A DNA stretch of 64,000 nt from G963691835 sp963691835 (GCA_963691835.1 OY829383.1:1-64000); one strand, 5' to 3'; counted from the stretch's first letter, positions 1 through 7,404 are shown. Program-made: numbers and translations. Notes: generated by a model from the letters alone, not told the origin.

Positions 1-2
1 TC

Positions 3-164
3 AACAGGCCGATGAGCGAGGCGGAGGTGATCGCGCTGTTCCAAGGCGCGGCGGCCTACGTGTCGAGCCTCCTGCGCGCCGGCCACGCCCACAAGGACGC
101 CATTGGTGCGCTCACGACGATCTCAGCCATTGAGGCCTACGACGAGACCACGGGCTGGCCCTAA
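3..164 (+). CDS. Phage protein, C-terminal fragment
   Basis: The window opens inside this gene, so only the last 53 residues are visible, ending at TAA 162-164. The visible part is mostly helical and alanine-rich and ends EAYDETTGWP. Its place just upstream of a terminator and the lysis genes suggests a late phage gene, perhaps a tail-fibre or tail-assembly accessory protein. I do not recognise the family. An internal ATG lies at 12, but with no ribosome site visible the gene more likely starts before the window. Confidence 0.55.
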   Translation, partial: NRPMSEAEVIALFQGAAAYVSSLLRAGHAHKDAIGALTTISAIEAYDETTGWP

Positions 165-178
165 ACCGGCCCCGATAG

Positions 179-213
179 AAACCCCCCAGCCACGCCCCTC
201 GGCGGGGTTTTTT
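179..213 (+). terminator. Rho-independent terminator
   Basis: An AAACCCC arm at 179-185 pairs with GGGGTTT at 204-210 and is followed by a T tract. It sits directly after the stop of the first gene and before the ribosome site of the next, separating the tail-type gene from the lysis-region genes. Confidence 0.7.
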
Positions 214-229
214 ATTGGAGGACCCCACC

Positions 230-529
230 ATGCCAAGCAACACCACCGGGGAGCAATGGCACCTCGACAAGCGGGTGCCCGTGGCACTTATCGCAGCCCT
301 GCTGATGCAGACCGCCCTTGGCGTTTGGTGGGCGGCCACCATGGACGCGGAGAACCGCTTTCTCGCAGGCCGCGTCGACCGTCTCGAAAGCGACGTCGCC
401 CGCAATGAGGAGCTGGTCCAGAAGATCGACTCACGGCTCGCTCGCATCGAGATACACACCGGAGCCCAGGCCGAGACCATGCGGGAGCTATTGAAGGCTC
501 TGCGGTCGGGCTGGGGCCGGAGCGAATAG
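230..529 (+). CDS. Small phage membrane protein with coiled coil (holin-like)
   Basis: A 99-residue protein. ATG 230 is chosen because GGAGG at 217-221 is well spaced; an upstream in-frame ATG at 215 lacks this. One hydrophobic segment lies at about residues 18-38 (VALIAALLMQTALGVWWAA), followed by a heptad-like charged region (about 45-90) that should form a coiled coil. A single N-terminal membrane anchor plus coiled coil is typical of small phage lysis-region proteins: holin, antiholin or a spanin-like protein. Because a second membrane protein (1774-2106) also lies in the lysis cassette, which of the two is the holin is open. No sequence family recognised. Confidence 0.6.
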   Translation: MPSNTTGEQWHLDKRVPVALIAALLMQTALGVWWAATMDAENRFLAGRVDRLESDVARNEELVQKIDSRLARIEIHTGAQAETMRELLKALRSGWGRSE

Positions 530-586
530 TGGCCGCCCGGTCGCCTACATGCGGCCCGGTTCCGTCCCACGACTGCCGGAGATCCC

Positions 587-982
587 ATGAAGCTCCCCAA
601 CCAGAACCCCAAAACCGCCCTCGGTGCGGCCAAGCCCCAACTCCAACTGATCCCGCCGATTGCCTTGGTCGAAGAGGCCGGGGCGTTCGCCCTGGGGGCC
701 GAGAAATACGGCCCATTCAACTGGCGTGAGGTCCCGGTCAGCATCTCCACCTATGTGGCGGCGGCCCAGCGGCACCTCATGGCCTACTGGGACGGCGAGG
801 ACACCGACCCGGAGTCCGGCCTGTGCCACTTGGCCCACGCCCGCGCCTGCATGGCCATCGTGCTCGACGCCCAATCGGTGGGCACGTGCAACGACGACCG
901 GCCCCCGCCGGGCGCATCCCCCCGAGCCTTCCATCCGACCCGTCCTTCGCTCGTTCCGATGAGCGACGAGGACACAGCCTGA
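587..982 (+). CDS. dATP/dGTP diphosphohydrolase N-terminal-domain protein (DUF5664-like)
   Basis: A 131-residue phage protein. The core at about residues 30-100 carries the pattern GAEKYGPFNW, then a helix with AAQRHLMAYWDGE and a second conserved stretch LCHLAHARACMAIVLD. This matches the small phage domain named dATP/dGTP diphosphohydrolase N-terminal (formerly DUF5664), seen alone or fused in many phages and thought to act on purine deoxynucleotides. The last 30 residues are proline-rich and not conserved by eye. A GGAG ribosome site precedes ATG 587. The gene is 9 bp upstream of the endolysin and likely co-transcribed. The family call is fairly secure, but catalytic activity is inferred. 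Confidence 0.65.
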   Translation: MKLPNQNPKTALGAAKPQLQLIPPIALVEEAGAFALGAEKYGPFNWREVPVSISTYVAAAQRHLMAYWDGEDTDPESGLCHLAHARACMAIVLDAQSVGTCNDDRPPPGASPRAFHPTRPSLVPMSDEDTA

Positions 983-991
983 GAGGACACC

Positions 992-1687
992 ATGGCACTG
1001 AATATCGAGACCATCTACGAGACCCCCGCCGACCCGGACCCGAGCCCCGACTGGGATTTCATCGCCGAGTGCGAGGGCGGCCTTACCCTTGAAGGGTATG
1101 TCCCCCGCGATCACAACGGCGACCCGCTGGACAAATCCGGGCCGACCATCGGCGCGGGCGTGGACCTGGGCCAGCAGGACGCGGCCACCCTCCGGTCCTG
1201 GGGGCTCGACGAGACGATCCTGGAGGCCGTGGAGCCCTATCTGGGGCTCCGGGGGTGGGATGCCGTGGACTTCCTGGAGGCCAAGCCCCTGGAGATGAGC
1301 CAGGAGGATGCCCACAGCCTTACTGTCGTGGCCCAGAAGGGGCTCCTGGCCGATCTGGCGGATAGGTACGCCCAGGCGGCTCAGAGCCCGCTGTCGGCCC
1401 TCACGACGGCCCAGCAAACGGTGATCGTTTCGCTGGCGTTCCAGTACGGCCCGAACCTCGCCCGGCGGACCCCTCGATTCTGGGCGCGGTGCGTGGCCGG
1501 TAATTGGATGGCGGTGGTCGCCGAGCTTGAGGCCTTCGGGGACAAGTACCCGACCCGCCGCCGGAAGGAGGCCGACCTGCTGAAGGTCGAGCAGGCCATG
1601 ACGATCATGGAGGCGGTGGACCTTGAGGTAGAGCGCTGCCTCCGCGCGGAGACCCTGCCCCCGGCCTTCGAGGCCGACGAGTTCTGA
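992..1687 (+). CDS. Pesticin-like phage endolysin (muramidase)
   Basis: A 231-residue lysozyme-fold endolysin that would cut the peptidoglycan glycan strand at host lysis. The N-terminal third has the pesticin C-terminal-domain signature: Glu28 (in CEGG), the GYVP stretch, then SGPTIGAGVDLG. This gives Thr52 and Asp58, whose spacing from the Glu (24 and 6) fits the T4-lysozyme-like E-T-D catalytic arrangement of pesticin. No signal peptide is seen, so it needs a holin to reach the cell wall. ATG 992 has GAGAGGA in front. The gene lies between the nucleotide-hydrolase-like gene and a holin/spanin cassette, as expected for a phage lysis module. Confidence 0.85.
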   Translation: MALNIETIYETPADPDPSPDWDFIAECEGGLTLEGYVPRDHNGDPLDKSGPTIGAGVDLGQQDAATLRSWGLDETILEAVEPYLGLRGWDAVDFLEAKPLEMSQEDAHSLTVVAQKGLLADLADRYAQAAQSPLSALTTAQQTVIVSLAFQYGPNLARRTPRFWARCVAGNWMAVVAELEAFGDKYPTRRRKEADLLKVEQAMTIMEAVDLEVERCLRAETLPPAFEADEF

Positions 1688-1773
1688 GCCTCACCCCATA
1701 GCGACCAGATCCTGCCACGGCTGCACCGGGCCAGCCGTGAAGGCCCCCCTTTGCCCGGATGAAGGACCGACCA

Positions 1774-2106
1774 ATGGATATTATGAAGCTGCAGGAGATC
1801 CTACCGAAAAAGGTCCGGGCTTGGTGGCCCGACCGTAAGTTCATGGCCATGGGCCTCGGCGGCGTTGTCGCTTGGTTCGGGTTCACTGCCCTGGAGACGT
1901 TCGCGGGCTTCACCCTCGGGGAAGACCTGAAGGTGTACGCGGCGACGGCCATCGGTGTGGGGATCAACTACCTCACCAAATCGAGCCAGTTCGATATCGT
2001 GCGTCGAGTGGACGACGGGATCATCGCCCTGGCGATTCAGTCCGAGGCCTCCGAGGCGACGGCGGAGGGCGCCATTGCAAGCGGCATGGAAGCCAACCGC
2101 CCATGA
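1774..2106 (+). CDS. Holin-like phage membrane protein
   Basis: A 110-residue protein directly after the endolysin. There are two hydrophobic segments, about residues 25-45 (MAMGLGGVVAWFGFTALETF) and 56-72 (VYAATAIGVGINYL), then a charged, alanine/glutamate-rich tail. Small size, two membrane spans and position between endolysin and spanins point to a holin that permeabilises the inner membrane. The start at ATG 1774 is chosen for the GAAGGA at 1761-1766; an earlier ATG at 1759 is in the same frame but lacks a site. Its TGA overlaps the next ATG (ATGA), so the two are translationally coupled. No named family recognised. Confidence 0.65.
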   Translation: MDIMKLQEILPKKVRAWWPDRKFMAMGLGGVVAWFGFTALETFAGFTLGEDLKVYAATAIGVGINYLTKSSQFDIVRRVDDGIIALAIQSEASEATAEGAIASGMEANRP

Positions 2107-2312
2107 GCACGGTTAAGGCGCTCTTGCAGGCCTTCCTGCTGGCGCTTGGCCTTCTGGATCGTCGGGAGGCCGAGGCTGCCGGGAGGGCCAAGCAGGAGCT
2201 TGAGCGCGTCCGTGAACAGGAGGAGCGGGAAGATGATGTGGATGAGGCTCGGCGGGCTCTTGATGATCCTGGCGAGCGTGAGCGCCTGCGGGCCAAGTAT
2301 ACGCGCCGTTGA
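2103..2312 (+). CDS. Inner-membrane spanin (Rz-like)
   Basis: A 69-residue protein starting in an ATGA overlap with the holin-like gene. It has a short N-terminal hydrophobic helix (residues 5-18, LLQAFLLALGLL) and then a long charged coiled coil to the end. This is the layout of an i-spanin (Rz): N-terminal signal anchor, periplasmic coiled coil. The o-spanin gene starts inside it in another frame, the nested arrangement typical of Rz/Rz1. It should act after endolysin to fuse inner and outer membranes. It is shorter than lambda Rz (about 150 residues), so the call rests on architecture and position. Confidence 0.6.
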   Translation: MSTVKALLQAFLLALGLLDRREAEAAGRAKQELERVREQEEREDDVDEARRALDDPGERERLRAKYTRR

Positions 2313-2451
2313 CCTCTTCTGTGAGGTGTCGACGCCCATGATGCCGCGGGATTGGTCGCGCCTTGAAAGTATCGAGCCGGAACTGGTGCTTGATATGGAC
2401 GACCACAACGCGGCCTGGGACCGAATCTGCGGGGATCAGGCCCAAACCTGA
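2233..2451 (+). CDS. Outer-membrane lipoprotein spanin (Rz1-like), nested
   Basis: A 72-residue protein in the +1 frame, starting 130 bp inside the Rz-like gene and running past its end. The N-terminus is a lipoprotein signal peptide: basic start, hydrophobic GGLLMILAS, and lipobox VSAC with Cys19. The predicted mature lipoprotein has about 54 residues. An AGGAG at 2221-2225 gives 7-nt spacing to ATG 2233; the in-frame upstream ATG at 2146 would bury the signal peptide and is rejected. Unlike classical Rz1 it is not proline-rich, but lipobox, nesting and position agree with an o-spanin. Confidence 0.7.
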   Translation: MMWMRLGGLLMILASVSACGPSIRAVDLFCEVSTPMMPRDWSRLESIEPELVLDMDDHNAAWDRICGDQAQT

Positions 2452-2576
2452 TTGTCTTGCCCAGCATGATGGGCTACATATTCACCACCTGAATTCCATC
2501 GACCGACATGTTGATGGTTTTCATTGGGTATCGCTAGACCGAGAGGTCGAGCGGGTAATGTTGCGAAAACTAAAGC

Positions 2577-2609
2577 ACCCCCTTGGCTCGCGCCGAGGGG
2601 GTCTTTTTT
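2577..2609 (+). terminator. Strong Rho-independent terminator ending the lysis operon
   Basis: An 11-bp perfect stem (2577-2587 against 2592-2602) with a TCGC loop is followed by TTTTTT. It lies after the lysis genes and just before the converging leftward operon, so it separates late and early phage transcription. Confidence 0.85.
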
Positions 2610-2647
2610 GTGCCGTCAATCGGGCCGGGGTGGCCCCTGTGGTCGGT

Positions 2648-2824
2648 TTATGAAGCGAGGCCCCGGCAGTCCAATATCTCAAGCTCGCCGCGCGTGCTCT
2701 CGGAGAGAATGGACCACTCCCCCCGGTCGGGGCGTGCCAAGACCCAGGCGGCCAGCACCTCCCGGACCTCCATCTTTCGCAGTTCCCCTTGTGGGAGGAT
2801 CGTGTCACCTACCCGCATCCACAT
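2648..2824 (-). CDS. Small hypothetical phage protein
   Basis: A 58-residue soluble protein, the last gene of the leftward phage operon. A perfect AGGAGG (complement of 2832-2837) stands 7 nt before ATG 2824, which decides the start; a longer frame upstream has no such site. The sequence begins MWMRVGDTILPQGE and has a strand-turn-strand look, but I recognise no family. Confidence 0.6.
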   Translation of the reverse strand: MWMRVGDTILPQGELRKMEVREVLAAWVLARPDRGEWSILSESTRGELEILDCRGLAS

Positions 2825-2850
2825 CCTTGAACCTCCTATCGTTTGGTCGA

Positions 2851-3132
2851 TCAGAAGCGAACCTCGACCCGGCGGTACTTCTGGCCCTCCGGGATCATGA
2901 CCGCCTCCCAGCCCTCTTGGACATATGCGGAGACCGGAACTGTAACGCTCTTTCGCTGCCGGGACCGCCCCGGCGCCCATGTCTCAAGGACGACGGTCCC
3001 GGACTGGATGCCCAGGAGCGAGAGGGCCTGGGAGATCGCTCCGCGCACGCCCTCCGGCGTGTCCGGGTTCTCCCAGAGGGCAAAGGCCTCCTGCTGGTCC
3101 ATTTCGATCTTGATGGTCGGCTGGCTGCTCAT
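2851..3132 (-). CDS. Hypothetical phage protein
   Basis: A 93-residue protein beginning MSSQPTIKIEMD. The start at 3132 overlaps the stop of the upstream gene as ATGA, so it is probably read by coupled translation. A basic middle part (GRSRQRKSVTVPV) and a C-terminal strand-rich part (EGQKYRRVEVRF) are visible. No family recognised. It is part of the run of small genes downstream of the methyltransferase. Confidence 0.6.
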   Translation of the reverse strand: MSSQPTIKIEMDQQEAFALWENPDTPEGVRGAISQALSLLGIQSGTVVLETWAPGRSRQRKSVTVPVSAYVQEGWEAVMIPEGQKYRRVEVRF

Positions 3133-3329
3133 CGGTCGCATTCCCCCCGCTCATACTCGCCGCACCAATCGTCCACGTGGGTGTAAGGCCAGCCGGTCCC
3201 GTAATCGGTGCCCCGGACCTCCGCCGGGAACATGATCGGCGGGAACCGGCGGCACTCGTAGTGGTCCGGAATGTTGGGGATCTCTTGCCCCCACTTGCAG
3301 GAGTCGCATCGCTGGAACTCTTCGGTCAT
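3129..3329 (-). CDS. Small cysteine-rich hypothetical phage protein
   Basis: A 66-residue acidic protein with five cysteines: CDSC near the N-terminus (residues 8 and 11), then single cysteines near residues 26, 56 and 64. The spacing could bind one metal ion, but it is not a textbook zinc ribbon. Start and stop both overlap neighbours as ATGA. No known function. Confidence 0.6.
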   Translation of the reverse strand: MTEEFQRCDSCKWGQEIPNIPDHYECRRFPPIMFPAEVRGTDYGTGWPYTHVDDWCGEYERGECDR

Positions 3330-3655
3330 CCTTGGGCCTCCTCTTGCCTAGCCGCCCTCGACGGTCTGTGGTGGTCGCACCAGATCCTGGAAAGGCGACC
3401 TTCGGTGAAGCGAGCGACGTACTCCCACCACTCGTTGGTCTCTGAATCAAGTTCGTGGAAGTATATGTCCCCGTGGTGTTCGATCTCTATCTTCTCGCCG
3501 TCGTCCATCAGGTGGACCAGCCGACCATCCCGCTTGATGATGAAGGTTCTCATGCGCGGGTCTGGCAGGCTCTTGGTCTGAAAGAGCGCCACGTTCGGCG
3601 GCGCCGGGGTTTCAGGTAGCGGGGCCTCGCAGAGGAGGTCGTCAAACATTCCCAC
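3326..3655 (-). CDS. Conserved phage protein of the MGMFDD type
   Basis: A 109-residue protein beginning MGMFDDLLCEAPLP, an N-terminus that recurs in many phage and prophage hypothetical proteins. The start is GTG at 3655, supported by AAAGGAG about 8 nt upstream; the ATG two codons later is too far in for this pattern. The middle part is rich in charged strands (KIEIEHHGDIYFHELD). Function unknown. It overlaps the next gene downstream by ATGA. Confidence 0.65.
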   Translation of the reverse strand: MGMFDDLLCEAPLPETPAPPNVALFQTKSLPDPRMRTFIIKRDGRLVHLMDDGEKIEIEHHGDIYFHELDSETNEWWEYVARFTEGRLSRIWCDHHRPSRAARQEEAQG

Positions 3656-3684
3656 GTTTCGGCTCCTTTACTGACCTATTGATA

Positions 3685-4314
3685 CTAGATTTGGCAATCA
3701 ACAGCGACCGCCGACCGGCCCTTGAACCGCTCGTAAAGCTCCATGGCCTTCGCGCGCCATTCGTCTGGCTCCTGCTCGTCGCTGGTAATCGCAAACCAGC
3801 CTATCTTGGCCCGCTGGAACCATCGGGCGGTGTGTCCCTCCCCGTCGACCGGCTCGGGGGTCACGATGGCAAACGGCGGGCTGCCCTCTGGGTCGTCCTT
3901 GAGCCGCTGTAGCAGGGTCTCCACCAACTCGGTGTTGTGCATCATATTGTTGGTGCCCGAGGGAGCGGGGAAATTAGAATCGCACCGCTCGTCCCGGTGG
4001 CCGCAGATGGCCCCATTCCACCGCCCTCCTACGACCCACCAATCCCACTTGGCGTTGGGGTTGGTGCGCCGATAGAAGCGCCCGTCGCGCTCCTGGGCGT
4101 CGTTCCAGTCGGAGGCGAACTTCGCCAGGGACATAGAGGGTCCATTCTCCTCATAGTTCCGCTTGATCTCATCGGTCACGTCCACATCGACAACGAACTC
4201 GTCGTCGGTGCCCGTGCATTCATACTCATGGAACGGCTGGAGCAGATCGCCCAACGTCTGGAACACGTCCCCCGGCTCCTCCGGCAGGATCACGTAGACT
4301 AGAAAATGCGACAT
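3685..4314 (-). CDS. Conserved hypothetical phage protein with WDWWVVGGRW motif
   Basis: A 209-residue protein starting MSHFLVYVILPE. The centre contains NPNAKWDWWVVGGRWNG (about residues 86-102), a tryptophan-rich motif I know from many phage and bacterial hypothetical proteins of similar length. No catalytic motif of a known enzyme family is evident. The upstream gene stops one base before its ATG. The downstream gap of 29 bp is one of the few breaks in this operon and holds the ribosome site of the next gene. Confidence 0.6.
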   Translation of the reverse strand: MSHFLVYVILPEEPGDVFQTLGDLLQPFHEYECTGTDDEFVVDVDVTDEIKRNYEENGPSMSLAKFASDWNDAQERDGRFYRRTNPNAKWDWWVVGGRWNGAICGHRDERCDSNFPAPSGTNNMMHNTELVETLLQRLKDDPEGSPPFAIVTPEPVDGEGHTARWFQRAKIGWFAITSDEQEPDEWRAKAMELYERFKGRSAVAVDCQI

Positions 4315-4315
4315 A

Positions 4316-4564
4316 TCAGGCCTCCCCCTCTTCCATTTGGCTCTCGATCTCGTCCCAGTCCGTGATCTCGATTACGGTATTGATGGCCCGCCAAAAGTCG
4401 TCGTAACTCTCGGCATTCATTAGCTCGTCAATGACGGCGGTTACGGCCTCGTCCTCGATGTGCGGTAGGAGCAGCCGACGCACGACCCACGCCACCTGAA
4501 AGGCGTCCCATCCGTAGAGGTGGGCCATATGGACGGCGATGTGCGGGTAGCAGCGGTCGGTCAT
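4316..4564 (-). CDS. Small acidic hypothetical phage protein
   Basis: An 82-residue, strongly acidic protein, mainly helical by eye, ending in an EIESQMEEGEA tail. The ATG overlaps the stop of a 34-residue frame upstream (ATGA). No family recognised. Size and charge are compatible with a small inhibitor or DNA-mimic type protein, but nothing in the sequence proves that. Confidence 0.5.
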   Translation of the reverse strand: MTDRCYPHIAVHMAHLYGWDAFQVAWVVRRLLLPHIEDEAVTAVIDELMNAESYDDFWRAINTVIEITDWDEIESQMEEGEA

Positions 4565-4665
4565 GCCGCACCCCCTTTCCCCGAGATCGGCACCTTAAAC
4601 GTGGGCCAGATCTTCTCCCAAAACCTACATCGGATCGTCTGATCGCCCATTGTGATACTGGACAT
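4561..4665 (-). CDS. 34-residue small protein between methyltransferase and next gene
   Basis: A short frame that fills the gap between the methyltransferase stop (4669) and the 82-residue gene exactly. ATG 4665 follows the stop by 3 nt, a GGAGAT lies about 7 nt upstream, and the TGA overlaps the next ATG. The peptide begins MSSITMGDQTIRCRFWEKIW. Tight packing at both ends supports real translation, but such a short frame can also be a translational bridge. No homologue recognised. Confidence 0.4.
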   Translation of the reverse strand: MSSITMGDQTIRCRFWEKIWPTFKVPISGKGGAA

Positions 4666-4668
4666 TCT

Positions 4669-5718
4669 TCATCTCCGTTGTGGCCCGGCTTTGAACTCTA
4701 TGATCCGCTTGCCGATCCACTGCACGACCGGCACGGCCATAGAGTTCCCGAGCGCTTTGTATCGGGGACTATCCGCCGCCGGTTTGCCCCGGTACTCGAT
4801 TGCCGTGTAATCGTCGGGGAAGCCTTGAAGCCGCTCGCACTCGCGCGGGGTTAAGCGGCGGACGCCGAAGTGGTGCGCGACAGCCTGTGTCCTTGAATGC
4901 GTTTTCAGCGTGTAGGCGGCGTCATCAACACGCCAGAAAGTACCGCTTGGACCAACATTCGGGTCAAACTGTGCATTGTCATGGATGGCGATTGCGTGCC
5001 CGGTGTCCTTCGCGCCTAGCGGCAACGATTGATCAATAGCGGCGACAGGGTCTTGCCTGGCGTCAAACGCAATCGCCCCGCCGTCTAGGTCGAAATCGGT
5101 TCCGAGGCCACCGCCAACAGTGCGGCGGCTAGGGATGGTGGGAGCGACTTCCCCCGCTTCTCGGCGCGGCGCAGGATGCCCTTGCAGGCTTTCGCGCTCA
5201 AATAGTACCGCTGCGGCATGTCGCCAATCTCTAGCGTTTGCGACAACGAACACACGGCGGCGGCGCTGTGCCACTCCGAAGTATTGAGCGTCAAGCACTC
5301 GGTAGGCGAACCCATACCCGAGTTCTGCCAGCGCTCCGAGGAAGGAACCAAAATCCCGTCCTCGTCCGCTAGACAAGATGCCGGCGACGTTCTCCCAAAC
5401 CACCCACTGGGGGCGATAGCGTGCAGCGATTTCAACAAAGGTGCGTGTAAGCCCGCCGCGAGGGTCAGCAAGTCCCTGCCGAAGTCCGGCGATGCTGAAC
5501 GACTGGCAGGGGGTTCCGCCGACGAGAACATCGATATTTGCATCGGGCCAATCCTTCCATTGGGTCATATCGCCGAGGTTTGGGATGTGCGGATAATGGT
5601 GCGCGAGCACCGCCGAGGGGAATACATCGATCTCGGAAGCGCCAACAAACTCAAAGCCCAGCGGCGACCACGCACATTCCGGCGCACCGATGCCGGAACA
5701 GACGGACAGGACGTTCAT
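4669..5718 (-). CDS. dcm: C5-cytosine DNA methyltransferase (phage)
   Basis: A 349-residue enzyme transferring a methyl group from S-adenosylmethionine to cytosine C5 in DNA. All main motifs are visible: motif I CSGIGAPE (residues 7-14), motif IV PCQSFS with catalytic Cys71, motif VI ENV (109-111), motif VIII QRRRRVF, motif IX RLTPRECERLQGFPDD and motif X GNSMAVPV near the C-terminus. The variable target-recognition region lies between VIII and IX. No restriction endonuclease gene is next to it, so it is probably an orphan phage methylase protecting phage DNA from host restriction. Its start overlaps the upstream pentapeptide gene (ATGA). The gene symbol is generic; target sequence unknown. 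Confidence 0.9.
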   Translation of the reverse strand: MNVLSVCSGIGAPECAWSPLGFEFVGASEIDVFPSAVLAHHYPHIPNLGDMTQWKDWPDANIDVLVGGTPCQSFSIAGLRQGLADPRGGLTRTFVEIAARYRPQWVVWENVAGILSSGRGRDFGSFLGALAELGYGFAYRVLDAQYFGVAQRRRRVFVVANARDWRHAAAVLFERESLQGHPAPRREAGEVAPTIPSRRTVGGGLGTDFDLDGGAIAFDARQDPVAAIDQSLPLGAKDTGHAIAIHDNAQFDPNVGPSGTFWRVDDAAYTLKTHSRTQAVAHHFGVRRLTPRECERLQGFPDDYTAIEYRGKPAADSPRYKALGNSMAVPVVQWIGKRIIEFKAGPQRR

Positions 5719-6260
5719 CCGACTGGCTCCGTCTCGGGGGTTTCCGGCGGCGTGAAGCCTTTGGGGCGAATGGCGCCGGTCAGATTGGCGTCGGTCAGGT
5801 CGGCGTCGGACAGATTGGCGCCGGTCAGGTTGGCGTCGGTCAGGTTGGCAGCGACCAGGTTGGCGCGGCGCAGGTCGGCGCCGGTCAGGTTGGCGTCGGT
5901 CAGGTCGGCAACGACCAGGTTGGCGCCGGTCAGGTCGCCGCGGGTCAGGTCGGCACCAGTCAAGTCGGCGCCATGCAGGATGGCGCCGGTCAGGTCGGCG
6001 CCGGACAGGTTGGCGTTAATAGGGTCGGCGCCGGTCAGGTTGGCGCCGCGCAGGTCGGCGCCGGACAGGTCGGCGCCGGTCAGGTTGGCGTCGGTCAGGT
6101 TGGCAGCGACCAGGTTGGCGCCGGTCAGGTCGGCGTTGGCCAGGTAGGCGCGGGTCAGGTCGGCACCAGACAGGTCGGCGCGTTTGCCTTGATTGCTGTC
6201 CGTACGCCACAAGGCGTGGATTGACAGGATTTTTACGAGGGCTTCTGTTGTGAATTGCAT
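5715..6260 (-). CDS. Pentapeptide-repeat protein, short type (copy 1)
   Basis: A 181-residue protein. After a helical head (residues 1-25, ILSIHALWRTDSNQGKRA) come about 27 tandem A(D/N)LXX pentapeptides forming a right-handed quadrilateral beta helix, then a short tail GFTPPETPETEPVG. Members of the fold can mimic DNA (Qnr, MfpA), but the function of phage copies like this is unknown. ATG 6260 overlaps the upstream stop (TGATG). Tail and head match the short copy at 6955-7404, so the two are paralogues. The start is taken at 6260, since longer frames upstream run into the neighbouring gene. Confidence 0.8.
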   Translation of the reverse strand: MQFTTEALVKILSIHALWRTDSNQGKRADLSGADLTRAYLANADLTGANLVAANLTDANLTGADLSGADLRGANLTGADPINANLSGADLTGAILHGADLTGADLTRGDLTGANLVVADLTDANLTGADLRRANLVAANLTDANLTGANLSDADLTDANLTGAIRPKGFTPPETPETEPVG

Positions 6261-6955
6261 CACACCGCCTCCGTCTTGGGGGTTTCCGCGCGAACGGCTA
6301 CGACTGCCTCGAAATAATCGAGCGCGACCATGACCTCGCGACGGTCGGGCTTGCCGGACCAGTACGCACGACCTTCGTCCAGGCTCATTGTCCGACACCC
6401 CACGCGTACCCACGGCTCGCCTTTGTGCCACCAGCCAACTGCGCGCCAGCCGTCCGGGTAGCCGAGATCTACGGCGCCGTTTGCGCCGCTTAGGTTGGCG
6501 CCGGTCAGGTCGGCGTCGGTCAGGTAGGCGCCGCGCAGGTTGGCGCCGGTCAGGTTGGCGCCGGTCAGGTTGGCGCCGGTCAGGTTGGCGTTAATAAGGT
6601 CGGCGTTAATCAGCTTGGCGCCGGACAGGTCGGCGCCGGTCAGGTTGGTGCCGCGCAGGCAGGCGTTGGACAGGTTGGCGCGGGTCAGGTTGGCGTCGAT
6701 CAGGTTGGCGCCGGTCAGGTCAGCGCCGCTCAAGTGGGCGTCGGTCAGGTTGGCGCGGCGCAGGTTGGCGCGGCGCAGGTAGGCGCCGCGCAGGTTGGCG
6801 CTGGTCAGGTCGGCGTCGATCAGGTTGGTGCGGGACAGGAAGGCACCGCGCAGGTCAGCGCCGGTCAGGTTGGCGCGTTCGCCTTGATTGCTGTCCGCAA
6901 GCCACGCGGCGTGCGCGTCGAGAATCTCCGAAAGCTTGTCTGTTGTGTATTGCAT
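6260..6955 (-). CDS. Pentapeptide-repeat protein with C-terminal domain, long type (copy 2)
   Basis: A 231-residue protein: head MQYTTDKLSEILDAHAAWLA, about 26 pentapeptide repeats, then a separate domain of about 75 residues with DLGYPDGWRAVGWWHKGEPW, WVRVGCRTMSLDEGRAYW and RREVMVALDYFEA. The C-terminal domain is nearly identical to that of the copy at 7404-8033, showing recent duplication. The conserved W, GC and YW residues suggest a compact folded module, but I know no function for it. Both ends overlap neighbours by one base (TGATG). Confidence 0.8.
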   Translation of the reverse strand: MQYTTDKLSEILDAHAAWLADSNQGERANLTGADLRGAFLSRTNLIDADLTSANLRGAYLRRANLRRANLTDAHLSGADLTGANLIDANLTRANLSNACLRGTNLTGADLSGAKLINADLINANLTGANLTGANLTGANLRGAYLTDADLTGANLSGANGAVDLGYPDGWRAVGWWHKGEPWVRVGCRTMSLDEGRAYWSGKPDRREVMVALDYFEAVVAVRAETPKTEAV

Positions 6956-7404
6956 CAGACCGCCTCCGTCTCGGGGGTTTCAGGCGGCGTGAAGCCTTCG
7001 GGGAGAAGGGCGCCGGTCAGGTAGGCGTGGGACAGTTCGGCGCCGGTCAGGTTGGCGTCGGTCAGGTCGGCAACGACCAGGTTGGCGCGGCGCAGGTCGG
7101 CGCCGGTCAGGTTGGCGTCGGTCAGGTCGGCAACGACAAGTTTGGCGCGGCGCAGGTCGGCGCCGATCAGGTTGGCGCAGCGCAGGTCGGCGCCATGCAG
7201 GTCGGCGCCGGTCAGGTTGGTGCCGCGCAGGCAGGCGTTGGACAGGTTGGCGTCGGCCAAGTCGGCGTAGGCCAAGTCGGAGTCGGACAGGTCGGCACCG
7301 CGCAGGTCGGCACCGCGCAGGTGGGCGCGTTTGCCGCCCTCGCGATTCAACCACGCGGCGTGGTCGTAGAGAATTTTCCTTAGTTTTGACTCTTTAAATT
7401 CCAT
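6955..7404 (-). CDS. Pentapeptide-repeat protein, short type (copy 3)
   Basis: A 149-residue protein: head MEFKESKLRKILYDHAAWLN, about 19 pentapeptides, tail GFTPPETPETEAV. The ATG at 7404 shares its G-side base with the upstream stop (TGATG); a GTG one codon earlier is less likely. The tail is almost the same as in copy 1 while the head differs, and it lacks the GC/YW domain of copies 2 and 4. Confidence 0.75.
   Translation of the reverse strand: MEFKESKLRKILYDHAAWLNREGGKRAHLRGADLRGADLSDSDLAYADLADANLSNACLRGTNLTGADLHGADLRCANLIGADLRRAKLVVADLTDANLTGADLRRANLVVADLTDANLTGAELSHAYLTGALLPEGFTPPETPETEAV

Noticed and set aside
1872..2312. A 146-residue frame starting inside the holin-like gene
   Set aside because: Only its last part from ATG 2103 is supported (ATGA overlap, coiled coil); the upstream part is a shadow.
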